Positions 1-8,311 are shown, counted from the first letter of the stretch. The stretch is DNA of 64,000 nt from Jiangella alba (GCF_900106035.1 NZ_FNUC01000004.1:1860001-1924000); one strand, 5' to 3'. Notes: generated from the letters alone by a model not told the origin. A program made the numbers and translations.

Positions 1-666
1 GCGACGCCGGAGGACCTGGCCGAGACGGTCAGCGAGGTCGAGGCGCTGGACCGCCGCATCGTCGCCGCCGAGGCCGACGTCCGCGACCGCGACGGGCTGC
101 AGGCCGCCTTCGACGCCGGCGTCGCGCAGCTGGGCGGCGTGGACATCGTGCTGGCCAACGCGGGCATCGCGCCGATGGGCGTCGCCGTGCGGCCGAACGA
201 GTGGGACGACGTCGTGGCGGTCAACCTCACCGGCGTCTACAACACCGTCGAGGTGGCCAAGCAGTCGCTGATCGAGCGCGGCGGCGGCGCGATCGTGCTG
301 ACCAGCTCGACGGCCGGCATCAACGGCATCGGCGGCAGCCAGCCCGGCGGCCTCGGCTACACCGCGTCGAAGCACGGCGTCGTGGGCCTGATGCGCTCGT
401 ACGCGAACGTGCTGGCCGAGCACTCGATCCGGGTGAACACCGTCCACCCGACCGGCGTCAACACGCCGATGGTCGTCAACGACGTCATGCAGGAGTTCCT
501 GGCGCAGGACCCGAGCCTGTCCAACGCGATGGCGAACGCGCTGCCGGTGCCGATGGTCGAGGCCGTCGACATCTCCAACGCGATCCTGTGGCTGGTCTCC
601 GACGACGCCCGCTACGTCACCGGCGTCACGCTGCCCGTCGACGCCGGCTTCACGAACAAGAAGTGA
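1..666 (+). CDS. Mycofactocin-coupled SDR oxidoreductase, 5' truncated by window edge
   Basis: The frame is open from base 1, so the start codon and the Gly-rich nucleotide motif lie outside the window. What is visible is the C-terminal 221 residues of a classical short-chain dehydrogenase: the LANAG motif, a serine in VLTSSTAG, the catalytic pair YTASKHG, and an ending typical of the family (DAGFTNKK). The early segment with ETVSEVEALDRRIVA matches the insert that marks SDRs predicted to use mycofactocin and a non-exchangeable NAD cofactor. Its next neighbour is a paralogue, and mftE and mftF follow in the same operon, which supports that assignment. The substrate, probably an alcohol, is unknown. 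Confidence 0.9.
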   Translation, partial: ATPEDLAETVSEVEALDRRIVAAEADVRDRDGLQAAFDAGVAQLGGVDIVLANAGIAPMGVAVRPNEWDDVVAVNLTGVYNTVEVAKQSLIERGGGAIVLTSSTAGINGIGGSQPGGLGYTASKHGVVGLMRSYANVLAEHSIRVNTVHPTGVNTPMVVNDVMQEFLAQDPSLSNAMANALPVPMVEAVDISNAILWLVSDDARYVTGVTLPVDAGFTNKK

Positions 667-675
667 GGCGCTGAC

Positions 676-1512
676 ATGGCCGGACGGGTCGAGGGCAAGG
701 TCGCGTTCATCACCGGTGCGGCGCGTGGCCAGGGCCGCAGCCACGCGGTGCGGCTGGCGCAGGAGGGCGCCGACATCATCGCCGTCGACATCTGCGACGA
801 CGTGCCCGGACTGCCCTACCCGCCGGCCACCGAGGCGGACCTCGCCGAGACGGTGGCGCAGGTCGAGGCGCTGGACCGGCGCATCGTCGCGTCCAGGACG
901 GACGTGCGCGACCTCGCCGCGCTCCAGGCGGCCGTCGACGACGGCGTCGCGCAGCTGGGCCGGCTGGACATCGTCAGCGCGAACGCGGGCATCGGCACCC
1001 AGCCGCACCCGACGCACGAGCTGACCGAGGACCTCTGGCGCGACATGATCGACATCAACCTCACCGGGGTGTGGCACACCACCAAGGTGGCGATCCCGCG
1101 GATGGTCGAGCAGGGCGACGGCGGGTCGATCGTGCTGACCAGTTCCGCCGCCGGGCTGCAGGCGTACCAGAACATCGCCCACTACGTGTCGGCCAAGCAC
1201 GGCGTCGTCGGGCTGATGCGGACGCTGGCGCTGGAGCTGGCGCCGCACTCGATCCGCGTCAACAGCATCCATCCGACGCAGGTCGACACGTTGATGATCC
1301 AGAACGAGGGCACCTACCGGCTGTTCATGCCGGACGTGGAGAACCCGACCCGCGACGACTTCGCGCCGGCGTCGCAGGCGATGAACGCCCTGCCGATCCC
1401 GTGGGTCGAGCCGGTGGACATCAGCAACGCGCTGCTGTTCCTGGCGTCGGACGAGGCGCGCTACATCACCGGGGTGGCGCTGCCGGTCGACGCCGGCGCC
1501 GTCATCAAGTAG
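676..1512 (+). CDS. Mycofactocin-coupled SDR oxidoreductase
   Basis: Complete 278-aa SDR. It has the nucleotide-binding motif TGAARGQG near residue 15, NAG at about residue 105, SSAAG, and the catalytic YVSAKHG. The long insert after the second beta-alpha unit, ending EALDRRIVASRTDVRD, is the signature of the mycofactocin-dependent SDR subfamily, whose tightly bound NAD is thought to be reoxidised by mycofactocin. It starts at ATG 9 bp after the previous SDR stop, with a GAGGCG Shine-Dalgarno. The two SDRs share long identical stretches and are tandem duplicates. A MoxR gene follows 8 bp downstream. The substrate cannot be read from sequence. Confidence 0.93.
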   Translation: MAGRVEGKVAFITGAARGQGRSHAVRLAQEGADIIAVDICDDVPGLPYPPATEADLAETVAQVEALDRRIVASRTDVRDLAALQAAVDDGVAQLGRLDIVSANAGIGTQPHPTHELTEDLWRDMIDINLTGVWHTTKVAIPRMVEQGDGGSIVLTSSAAGLQAYQNIAHYVSAKHGVVGLMRTLALELAPHSIRVNSIHPTQVDTLMIQNEGTYRLFMPDVENPTRDDFAPASQAMNALPIPWVEPVDISNALLFLASDEARYITGVALPVDAGAVIK

Positions 1513-1520
1513 GAGGTCAC

Positions 1521-2435
1521 ATGACGGCACTGACGCAGGTCCGCGACCGGGTCCGCACCCACCTGGTGGGCCGCGACCGCGAGCTGGACCTCGTCCTGGC
1601 CGCCGTGGCCGCCGGGCGCGACCTCCTGCTGGAGGGCCCGCCCGGCACCAGCAAGAGCACGCTGCTGCGGGCCATCACCGCCGAGTGGGGCATCCCGCTG
1701 GTGTTCGTCGAGGGCAACGCCGACCTCACGCCGGCCAAGCTGGTCGGCCACCACAACCCGGCCCGGGTGCTGCGCGAGGACTACAGCCCGGAGAACTTCG
1801 TCGACGGGCCGCTGCTGGAGGCCATGCGCGGCGGCGGCTTCCTGTACGTCGAGGAGTTCAACCGGGCGCCCGAGGACACGCTGAACACGCTGCTCACGGC
1901 GATGGCGGAGCGCGAGATCGCGGTGCCGCGGGTGGGCCGCGTGGCGGCGCTGCCGACGTTCCGCGTGGTCGCGTCGATGAACCCGTTCGACAACGTCGGC
2001 ACCACCCGGCTGTCGACCAGCGTGCACGACCGGCTGTGCCGGCTGGCGGTCGGCTACCAGGACGACGAGGCCGAGCGCGGCATCGTCGCTCTGCGGGCGC
2101 CGCTGCATGGCGTCGACCCGCTGCTGTACACGCGGCTGGTCGCCGACGCCGTCGCCGTCACCCGGGCCACGCGCACCCACGACGACCTGCGCCAGGGGAG
2201 CAGCGTCCGCGGGGCGATCGACCTCACGCTGGTGGCCGGGCAACTGCTCGGCCTGGCCAGGGTGACGTCGTCAGCGGACCCGGGCTACCCCGACGTCGTG
2301 TTCGACGCGATGGTCGTGGCGCTGTCCGGGCGGATCTTCCTCGACGAGACCGTCGAGACGACGCCGGAGCGGGTGCTGCGCACGATCTGGGAGGACCACT
2401 TCGTGCTGCAGCCGGCCGCCGCGGCCCCTGGTTGA
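1521..2435 (+). CDS. MoxR-type AAA+ ATPase
   Basis: 304-aa AAA+ protein started by ATG with an AGGAGG Shine-Dalgarno 4 bp upstream. Walker A reads GPPGTSKS, with Ser where most relatives have Gly, and Walker B/sensor context is FLYVEEFNRAPEDTL. ASMNPFDNVG is the sensor-1 region. This layout is that of MoxR proteins, chaperone-like ATPases that mature or activate metalloenzymes together with a VWA partner. The VWA gene follows after 24 bp. Its position between mycofactocin-coupled dehydrogenases and mftE suggests, by inference, that it matures a mycofactocin-linked enzyme. That role has no direct evidence here. Confidence 0.88.
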   Translation: MTALTQVRDRVRTHLVGRDRELDLVLAAVAAGRDLLLEGPPGTSKSTLLRAITAEWGIPLVFVEGNADLTPAKLVGHHNPARVLREDYSPENFVDGPLLEAMRGGGFLYVEEFNRAPEDTLNTLLTAMAEREIAVPRVGRVAALPTFRVVASMNPFDNVGTTRLSTSVHDRLCRLAVGYQDDEAERGIVALRAPLHGVDPLLYTRLVADAVAVTRATRTHDDLRQGSSVRGAIDLTLVAGQLLGLARVTSSADPGYPDVVFDAMVVALSGRIFLDETVETTPERVLRTIWEDHFVLQPAAAAPG

Positions 2436-2459
2436 AGGACGGTCGAGGCGTCGTCGCCG

Positions 2460-3419
2460 GTGCGGCGGCGGGCCTCGGCGCCGTCGCCGAACGGGCTGCG
2501 TCCGCTGCGGCGGCGGCCCAAGCAGCTCGACGACGACCCCGTCCTGCACGACGTCTCGGCTTCCGGCGGCGGGGGTGCGGTGCTGCCGGGCGGGCCCCGG
2601 CCGGCGGGGCCGCGTCGGGTGCCGCCGGGCTCGGGCGCGCCCGGGACGACGGACGAGGCGGCGACGCTGCTCGCGGCCGTCCCCGACGAGGCCGAGCCCG
2701 ATCCCGAGGTGCTGCGGCGAGCCCGCCAGATCGCCGCGCGGCTGGCGGTGCCGCGGCCGCGTCGCGACCTCACGGCGCGGCGCGGCGCCGGCGAGCTGGC
2801 CAGCGTCCGGTACCGCGGCGGCTCCGACGACATCGACCTCGACCGGACCCTGGAGCAGCTGGTCGAGCACCCCGTGCCGGAGGACGACGACGTCATCGTG
2901 CGCGAGCGGGTGCGCGCGCGGCGGGCGGTCGCGCTGCTGGTGGACGTGTCCGGCTCGATGCGCGGCGAGCGGGTGCGTACGGCGGCGGCCGCCCTGGGCG
3001 CGCTCGCCGCGGAGCTGTCCGCCGACGACGTCGCGGCCATCGCGTTCTGGTCCGACGCCGCCGTGCTGGCGCACCTGGGCGAGCGGGTGTCGCCGCAGCG
3101 GCTGCTGGACACGCTGCTGCGGATCCCCGCCAAAGGGCTCACCAACGTCGCGTTCCCGCTGCAGGTGGCCGCGCGCGAGCTGGCCCGGGCGCCGGCGCGC
3201 GACGCCCGGGTGCTGCTGCTGTCCGACTGCGTGCACAACGCCGGTCCGGACCCGCGGCCGTTCGCCGCCCGGCTGCCCCGGCTCGACGTCCTGCTGGACA
3301 CGTCCGGCGAGCACGACGCCGACCTCGGCCGCGACCTCGCCCGGCTCGGCCGCGGCCGGCTGTTCCGGATCGGCGGCTATCGTGAGGTCGCACCGGCACT
3401 CGGAGAGGTGTTTGCGTGA
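2460..3419 (+). CDS. VWA-domain protein (MoxR partner)
   Basis: 319 aa. The first ~100 residues are Pro/Arg-rich and low in complexity. The C-terminal ~190 residues form a von Willebrand A domain with a complete MIDAS: DVSGSM, the Thr in KGLTNV, and the Asp in LLLSDC. MoxR-VWA pairs such as CoxD/CoxE, RavA/ViaA and NorQ/NorD act together in cofactor or metal insertion. GTG at 2460 is the first start in frame and has no clear Shine-Dalgarno, so the true N-terminus may be further in. The stop overlaps the mftE start (GTGA), so the two are translationally coupled, tying this pair to the mycofactocin operon. Confidence 0.82.
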   Translation: MRRRASAPSPNGLRPLRRRPKQLDDDPVLHDVSASGGGGAVLPGGPRPAGPRRVPPGSGAPGTTDEAATLLAAVPDEAEPDPEVLRRARQIAARLAVPRPRRDLTARRGAGELASVRYRGGSDDIDLDRTLEQLVEHPVPEDDDVIVRERVRARRAVALLVDVSGSMRGERVRTAAAALGALAAELSADDVAAIAFWSDAAVLAHLGERVSPQRLLDTLLRIPAKGLTNVAFPLQVAARELARAPARDARVLLLSDCVHNAGPDPRPFAARLPRLDVLLDTSGEHDADLGRDLARLGRGRLFRIGGYREVAPALGEVFA

Positions 3420-4087
3420 GCTTGGGCGATCTGCGGTGGCCGGTGGTCCCGCGCGAGTCGGTGCTGGCGCTGCCGCTGGGGTCGACCGAGCAGCATGGCC
3501 CGCACCTGCCGCTCTCGACCGACACCGACGTCGCGGTGGCGCTGTGCGCGGCGCTGGCGGCGGCGCGGCCGGACGTCGTGGTGGCGCCGGTGCTGCCGTA
3601 CGGCGCGAGCGGCGAGCACCAGGACTTCCCCGGCACGGTCTCCATCGGCACGCAGGCGCTGACGCACGTGCTGGTCGAGCTCGGCCGGTCGGCGTCGGAG
3701 ACGTTCCCGCGGCTGCTGGTGGTGTCCGGGCACGGCGGCAACCTGGCCGCCGTCCGGACGGCGCTGGCCACCCTGACGGCGGAGTCGCGCGACGTGCTGG
3801 CGTGGTTCCCGCGCTGGGACGGCGACGCGCACGCCGGGTTCGTCGAGACGTCGCTGCAGCTGTACCTCTCCGCGTCGCGGGTGGCGCTGTCCTCGGCCGA
3901 GGCCGGCGCCGTCGCGCCGCTGGCGGAGCTGCTGCCGGCGCTGCGCTCCGGCGGGGTGAGGTCGGTCAGTCCGAACGGCGTGCTCGGCGACCCGGCCGGC
4001 GCGTCGGCGGAGGCGGGCCGGGAGATCTTCGACGGCCTGGCCGCCGACCTCGTCACCGCCGTGGCCGCCTGGCTGGCCGCCTCGTGA
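3416..4087 (+). CDS. mftE: Mycofactocin peptidase MftE (creatininase family)
   Basis: 223-aa creatininase-family amidohydrolase. It shows the metal-site motifs GSTEQHGPHLPLSTDTD near the N-terminus and SGHGGN around residue 100. In mycofactocin biosynthesis MftE cuts the MftC-modified precursor peptide to release the Val-Tyr-derived AHDP core. It begins with GTG overlapping the VWA stop and its own stop overlaps the mftF start. It is slightly shorter than typical MftE (~240-250 aa). The adjacent MftF and MftD make this identification firm over a generic creatininase. Confidence 0.9.
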   Translation: MSLGDLRWPVVPRESVLALPLGSTEQHGPHLPLSTDTDVAVALCAALAAARPDVVVAPVLPYGASGEHQDFPGTVSIGTQALTHVLVELGRSASETFPRLLVVSGHGGNLAAVRTALATLTAESRDVLAWFPRWDGDAHAGFVETSLQLYLSASRVALSSAEAGAVAPLAELLPALRSGGVRSVSPNGVLGDPAGASAEAGREIFDGLAADLVTAVAAWLAAS

Positions 4088-5508
4088 GCCGTGGGCTGCC
4101 GGCCGGGTTCGGGGTGGTGCTGGACCGGCAGACGCGCATGCTCGACGGCGGCCGGGTGCTGCTCGGCGGGTCGCCGCGGCGGGCGCTGAAGCTGTCGCCG
4201 GCCGGCGTCGCGGCGTTCCGGCGGCTGCTGGCCGACGGCTCAGTGACGGACGAGCGGACCGGCCGGCTGGCCCGCCGGCTGGTCGACGCGGGGGTGGCGC
4301 ACCCACGCCCGCCGGTCCGGGTCGGCGCCGACGTGACGGTGATCGTGCCGGTCCGCGACCGTGCCGAGTCGCTGTCGCGGTGCCTGGCCGCGCTGGCCGG
4401 TGCGTCCGTGCTGGTGGTGGACGACGGCTCGGTGGACCCGGCGTCGGTGGCCGCCGTCGCCGCCCGGCACGGCGCCCGGCTGCTCCAGCGCCCGGTCTGC
4501 GGCGGGCCGGCCGCCGCCCGGAACACCGGCCTCGCCGCCCTGCCCCCCGCCGCCCACCAACTCGGGCAGGTGAGGCTGGTGGCGTTCGTCGACAGCGACT
4601 GCGTACCGTCGCCGGGCTGGCTGGACCGGCTGGCCGGCCACTTCGCCGACCCCGCCGTCGTGGCCGTGGCGCCGCGGATCGTGCCGATCGCCGCACCGAG
4701 CGCGGGCCGGGTGCTCAGCGCGTTCGCGACGGCCCGGTCACCGCTGGATCTCGGGCCGGACGAGGCGCTCGTGCGGCCCGGCGGCCGGGTGTCGTACGTG
4801 CCGACGGCGGCGCTGGTGGTCCGGCGGGCGGCGCTGGACGGGTTCGACGAGGCGCTGCGCTACGGCGAGGACGTCGACGCGGTGTGGCGGCTGGTCGCGG
4901 CGGGTGGCGTGGTCCGCTACGACCCGGCGGTCACCGTCGCGCACGCCGAGCCGGCGACGTGGCCGGCCTGGCTGCGGCGCCGTCACCAGTACGGGACGTC
5001 GGCGGGGCCGCTGGCGCGGCGGCACCCGGACCGGCTCGCCCCGCTGGTGCTCTCGCCCTGGCCGGCCGCGGTGACGGCGCTGCTGCTCGCCCGGCGCCCG
5101 GTGCCGGCGACGGCGGCCGGTGCGGTCGCGGCGGCCCGCCTGGCGTCGAAGCTGCGCGCCGACGACCTCCCGCCGTCGATCGCCGTGCCGATGATCGCCG
5201 AGGCCACCGCGGCGACGCTGACCGCTACCGGCCGCGCCGTCACGCAGCTGGGGCTGCCGGCCGCGGTCGCACTGACCGCGCGCCGCCCCCGCCGGCTGGC
5301 GACGCTGGCGGCCGTGGTCGCCGCCCCGGCCGTGCGCGACTGGCTGCGCCTGCGCCCGTCACTCGACCCGGTCCGCTGGACCCTCGCCAGCATCGCCGAC
5401 GACCTCGCCTACGGCACCGGCGTCTGGCGTGGCGCCGTGCGTGCCCGCACGGCCCGGCCGCTCCTGCCGACTACGCCCCGAAGGTCCGGTGGAAGCCCGG
5501 CGGGATGA
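4084..5508 (+). CDS. mftF: Mycofactocin glycosyltransferase MftF
   Basis: 474 aa. Residues ~1-80 are the small N-terminal domain of MftF. A family-2 glycosyltransferase domain follows (TVIVPVRDRAESL, VVDDGS, FVDSDC, and an EDVD motif in the acceptor region). The C-terminus is hydrophobic and Ala-rich and may touch the membrane. MftF adds the beta-1,4-glucose chain to pre-mycofactocin. The start overlaps the mftE stop (GTGA). Its last 38 bp overlap the end of mftD on the other strand, so the two transcripts collide. Confidence 0.9.
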   Translation: MSRGLPAGFGVVLDRQTRMLDGGRVLLGGSPRRALKLSPAGVAAFRRLLADGSVTDERTGRLARRLVDAGVAHPRPPVRVGADVTVIVPVRDRAESLSRCLAALAGASVLVVDDGSVDPASVAAVAARHGARLLQRPVCGGPAAARNTGLAALPPAAHQLGQVRLVAFVDSDCVPSPGWLDRLAGHFADPAVVAVAPRIVPIAAPSAGRVLSAFATARSPLDLGPDEALVRPGGRVSYVPTAALVVRRAALDGFDEALRYGEDVDAVWRLVAAGGVVRYDPAVTVAHAEPATWPAWLRRRHQYGTSAGPLARRHPDRLAPLVLSPWPAAVTALLLARRPVPATAAGAVAAARLASKLRADDLPPSIAVPMIAEATAATLTATGRAVTQLGLPAAVALTARRPRRLATLAAVVAAPAVRDWLRLRPSLDPVRWTLASIADDLAYGTGVWRGAVRARTARPLLPTTPRRSGGSPAG

Positions 5509-6649
5509 CGAGGTCGTCGGGGGTGAGGTCGAGGACCGACGCCTTGCCGAGGCCGCGCAGGGCGGAGTCGATGCCGCCGCTGAGGATGTCGAGGACGTTC
5601 TCGACGCCGGCCTGGCCGTTGGCGGCCAGTCCCCAGAGGTAGGCGCGGCCGATCATGACGGCCTTGGCGCCCAGCGCGAGCGACTTGACGACGTCGCTGC
5701 CGCGCCGGATGCCGCCGTCCTGGACGACGTCGATCTCGGAGCCGACCGCGTCAACGACGGAGCGGAGGGAGCGGACGGCGGCCGGGGTGCCGTCGAGGTT
5801 GTTGCCGCCGTGGTTGGAGACCGAGATGGCGCTGACCCCGGCGTCGACGGCGCGCTTGGCGTCGTCGACGCGCATGATGCCCTTGAGCATGAACGGGCCG
5901 TCCCACTGCGACCGCAGCCAGGCGACGTCGTCCCAGGTGGCGGGCGGTGTCTGCAGCCACTGGCCGTAGGCGCCGAAGAAGGTGGGCGCGACGCCGTCGG
6001 CGCCCTCGAGGTTGGGGGTGGTGAGGTCGGGCAGGGTCCCGGCCCGCAGGTAGCGCAGCAGCCAGGCCGGGTGCGGCAGCACCTGCGGCGCGAACCGGAC
6101 CATGGTCTTGAGGTCGAGCCGGTCCGGGATGCTCGGGCTGCCCCAGTCGCGGCCGTGGCTGAACGACCAGTCCAGCGTGAGGATCACTCCGGCGGCGCCG
6201 GCCCGGCGGGCGCGGTCGAGGAGGCGCACCATCTCGTCGCGGCTGCCCAGCCAGTAGATCTGGAAGAACGCCTTGGGGTTGGCCGCGACGACGTCCTCGA
6301 TGGAGCGGCTGGCGAACGAGCTGAGCCCCATGGCGGTGCCGCGGTTGGCGCCGGCCCGGGCGACGGCGACCTCGCCCTCGGGGTGGACGGCCTGGACGCC
6401 GGTCGGCGAGAGGATGACCGGCAGCGCGATGTCCTGGCCCATGACGTGGGTGGAGAGGTCGCGCTCACCGGGCGTCGCGGCGACGTGCGGCGCGAACCCG
6501 AGCTCGGTGAACGCGGCGAGGTTGTCGCGCAGCGTCAGCCCCTTCTCGGAGCCGGCCACCAGCGCCCCGTACACCGACGACGGCAGCTGGCGGCGGGCCC
6601 GCCGCTCGGCCTCGGCCACGGTCTCGAACCACTTGCTCCTGCCGAACAT
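5471..6649 (-). CDS. mftD: Pre-mycofactocin synthase MftD (FMN-dependent)
   Basis: 392-aa alpha-hydroxyacid oxidase-like TIM-barrel flavoprotein. The motifs LSPTGVQAVHPEGE, SNHGGNNLDGTPA, DGGIRRGSDVVK and GRAYLWGLAANGQ match mycobacterial MftD closely. MftD oxidatively deaminates AHDP to pre-mycofactocin, the redox-active form. ATG at 6649 has a good AGAGGTGA Shine-Dalgarno; longer in-frame starts upstream lack one. In mycobacteria mftD sits between mftC and mftE on the same strand. Here it is inverted and converges on mftF. Confidence 0.93.
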   Translation of the reverse strand: MFGRSKWFETVAEAERRARRQLPSSVYGALVAGSEKGLTLRDNLAAFTELGFAPHVAATPGERDLSTHVMGQDIALPVILSPTGVQAVHPEGEVAVARAGANRGTAMGLSSFASRSIEDVVAANPKAFFQIYWLGSRDEMVRLLDRARRAGAAGVILTLDWSFSHGRDWGSPSIPDRLDLKTMVRFAPQVLPHPAWLLRYLRAGTLPDLTTPNLEGADGVAPTFFGAYGQWLQTPPATWDDVAWLRSQWDGPFMLKGIMRVDDAKRAVDAGVSAISVSNHGGNNLDGTPAAVRSLRSVVDAVGSEIDVVQDGGIRRGSDVVKSLALGAKAVMIGRAYLWGLAANGQAGVENVLDILSGGIDSALRGLGKASVLDLTPDDLVIPPGFHRTFGA

Positions 6650-6745
6650 CGTCACCTCTGAGGTCGCCGGTCGTGCCGTCCACCACAGAATAATGGCACT
6701 GAGGGCCAAAAAGAAGCCACCATCGGGTTCGGGAAACAGGCCTGG

Positions 6746-6778
6746 TACGCTAGGTGAACAGAAGGTGAACAACACCTA
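6746..6778 (+). promoter_or_regulatory. Promoter with repeated AGGTGAACA operator
   Basis: A -10-like TACGCT (6746-6751) is followed at once by two copies of AGGTGAACA (6752-6760 and 6763-6771, one helical turn apart). TAGGTG and CACCTA (6751-6756, 6773-6778) form an enclosing inverted repeat. The repeat covers the expected start of transcription of the 45-aa gene at 6809, so a bound protein would block it. The cognate regulator is unknown. The same 159-bp region (6650-6808) must hold the mftD promoter in the other direction. Confidence 0.45.
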
Positions 6779-6808
6779 ACTCATGAGTGGCCGAAAGGAG
6801 CGGACAAG

Positions 6809-6946
6809 GTGACGACGACACAGGTCCAGCGCCCCACGCTCGTGGCCCGCTGGGTGACGGTGACCGACATCTCCGGCCGTTCGCGGACGGAGCAGCGCTG
6901 GGTCCCCGCCCAGGACGTCCAGCCCGCGGACGTGCGGGCGGCCTGA
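6809..6946 (+). CDS. Small conserved-looking protein, 45 aa
   Basis: GTG start with an AAAGGAGCGG Shine-Dalgarno 5-8 bp upstream. The encoded 45-residue protein has the core TLVARWVTVTDISG followed by EQRWVP: basic and Trp-rich, with no membrane segment or signal. It has its own promoter with operator-like repeats. Short actinobacterial proteins with an ARWV...TD...RW pattern exist, but I know no function for them. It is not MftA, because it lacks the C-terminal IDGxCGVY core. Divergent from mftD. Confidence 0.65.
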   Translation: MTTTQVQRPTLVARWVTVTDISGRSRTEQRWVPAQDVQPADVRAA

Positions 6947-6960
6947 GCGGCGCGACCGGC

Positions 6961-7332
6961 CTAGAGCGCGCCGAGCGGCGCCACCGGCCGGCCGGTCTCC
7001 TCACACACCCACTGCGGATCGGGCCCGAGTTCGGGCTCGATCCGCAGTTCGTGCGGCTCGTCGTCGTCGCACGACCGGCACGACGGCCACCGGCCCACCC
7101 CGGCGTCGAGCAGGCGGTCCTGCACGTCCTGCGCCAGCTGCCCGGCCACGAACGCCGCGCCGTCGGGCCACTGCTCCACCCACCAGCGGCGTTCGGTCAG
7201 CGCGGCGTCCAGCACGTCGACGGCGGCGGCGACGTCGAGGCGGCGCGCGCCGAGGTCGCGCAGGACCATCGCCCGCGCCACGATCATCACGTCGTCGACC
7301 ACGGCACTGATGGTGCCATCTTGCTGGCACAC
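6961..7332 (-). CDS. Hypothetical protein with C-terminal Cys motif
   Basis: Up to 123 aa. Codon use and a coherent amphipathic sequence (LDVAAAVDVLDAALTERRWWVEQW) look protein-like. The second half carries CRSC and a later WVC, possibly a small metal site. Several GTG/ATG starts compete between 7332 and about 7268. The first one nearly touches the divergent cutC start at 7341, so a later start such as the GTG near 7302 is possible. I do not recognise the family. Confidence 0.55.
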   Translation of the reverse strand: MCQQDGTISAVVDDVMIVARAMVLRDLGARRLDVAAAVDVLDAALTERRWWVEQWPDGAAFVAGQLAQDVQDRLLDAGVGRWPSCRSCDDDEPHELRIEPELGPDPQWVCEETGRPVAPLGAL

Positions 7333-7340
7333 TGATCCAC

Positions 7341-8045
7341 GTGCGTCCGCTGCTGGAGGTCATCGCCCTGGGTCCTGGTGACGTGCCCGGCGCCGTCGAG
7401 GGCGGCGCCGACCGCCTCGAGGTCGTCGCCGACATGGACGCCGACGGCCTCACCCCGTCCCTCGACATCGTCCGCGACCTCAAACGCGCCTGCGACCTGC
7501 CGCTGCGGGTCATGCTGCGGTCCAACGACGGCTTCTCCACCAGCGGCTCGGAGCTGGCCCGGCTGCGCATCGCCGCCCACCAGCTGGCGAACGCCGGCGC
7601 CGACGGCTTCGTGCTCGGCTTCCTCGGCCTCAACGCCGAGATCGACGTCGAGGCGACGCTGGCGCTGGCCGACGAGCTGGACGGGCGGCCGTGGACGTTC
7701 CACCGCGCCATCGACCACTGCCTCGACCTCGACGACGCGTGGGCGGTCGTGCCCGGGCTGCCCGGCCTCGACGCCGTCCTGACCGCCGGCTCGGCGCGCG
7801 GCGTCGGCTCCGGCCTGGACGAGTTGTGCACGCGCGCGACCGGCTCGCCGGCAGCGGCCGACGTCATCATGGCCGGCGGCGGCCTCGAGCCCGACCACGT
7901 GCCGTGGCTGGCCCGGGCCGGCGTCCGCCAGTTCCACGTGGGCAGCCGGGTCCGTCCGGGCGGCTCGTGGAAGGCCTACATCGACGCCGGGCTGGTGCGG
8001 TCGTGGCGCGTCCTCATCGACGACGCCGTGGCGGCGGCGCTGTGA
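7341..8045 (+). CDS. cutC: CutC family protein
   Basis: 234-aa TIM-barrel protein of the CutC family: LLEVIALGPGDVPGAVEGGAD at the start, IMAGGGLEPDHV and FHVGSRVR near the end. Historically this family was linked to copper homeostasis; the enzymatic role is still unclear. GTG start at 7341 with no Shine-Dalgarno, so probably leaderless or nearly so. The stop overlaps the DUF4031 start by 4 bp (GTGA), so the two genes are coupled. Confidence 0.85.
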   Translation: MRPLLEVIALGPGDVPGAVEGGADRLEVVADMDADGLTPSLDIVRDLKRACDLPLRVMLRSNDGFSTSGSELARLRIAAHQLANAGADGFVLGFLGLNAEIDVEATLALADELDGRPWTFHRAIDHCLDLDDAWAVVPGLPGLDAVLTAGSARGVGSGLDELCTRATGSPAAADVIMAGGGLEPDHVPWLARAGVRQFHVGSRVRPGGSWKAYIDAGLVRSWRVLIDDAVAAAL

Positions 8046-8311
8046 CGATCCTGGTCGACCCGCCGGCCTGGCCCGGCCACGGCCGCCTGTGGTCGCACCT
8101 CGCGTCGGACGAGTCGTTCGAAGAGCTGCACGCGTTCGCGGCGCGGCTGGGGCTGCCCGCCCGCGGCTTCGACGGCGACCACTACGACCTGATGGAGTCG
8201 GACTACCAGCGCGCCATCGACGCCGGTGCGGCCCCTATCAGCAGCCGCGAGCTGGTCACCCGGCTGACCAGAGCCGGGCTGCGCCGCCGCAAGCAGCGCC
8301 GGCGGCCCTGA
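8042..8311 (+). CDS. DUF4031 domain protein
   Basis: 89-aa protein of the DUF4031 family, recognisable from the TILVDPPAWPGHGRLWSHL opening, the central ELHAFAARLG and GFDGDHYDL, and a basic C-terminus (RRRKQRRRP). Function unknown; in actinobacteria it often follows unrelated housekeeping genes. The GTG start overlaps the cutC stop, so its translation depends on cutC. The following 164 bp to the end of the HD gene contain only a weak hairpin (CCGAGG...CCTCGG near 8314-8333) that could end this transcript. Confidence 0.85.
   Translation: MTILVDPPAWPGHGRLWSHLASDESFEELHAFAARLGLPARGFDGDHYDLMESDYQRAIDAGAAPISSRELVTRLTRAGLRRRKQRRRP

Noticed and set aside
1071-1520. N-terminal extension of MoxR
   Set aside because: It overlaps the SDR gene in another frame and reads as Arg/Gly-rich shadow; ATG 1521 has a perfect AGGAGG.
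6809-6946. The 45-aa ORF as the mycofactocin precursor MftA
   Set aside because: It lacks the conserved C-terminal IDGxCGVY core with the Val-Tyr pair, and no mftB follows.
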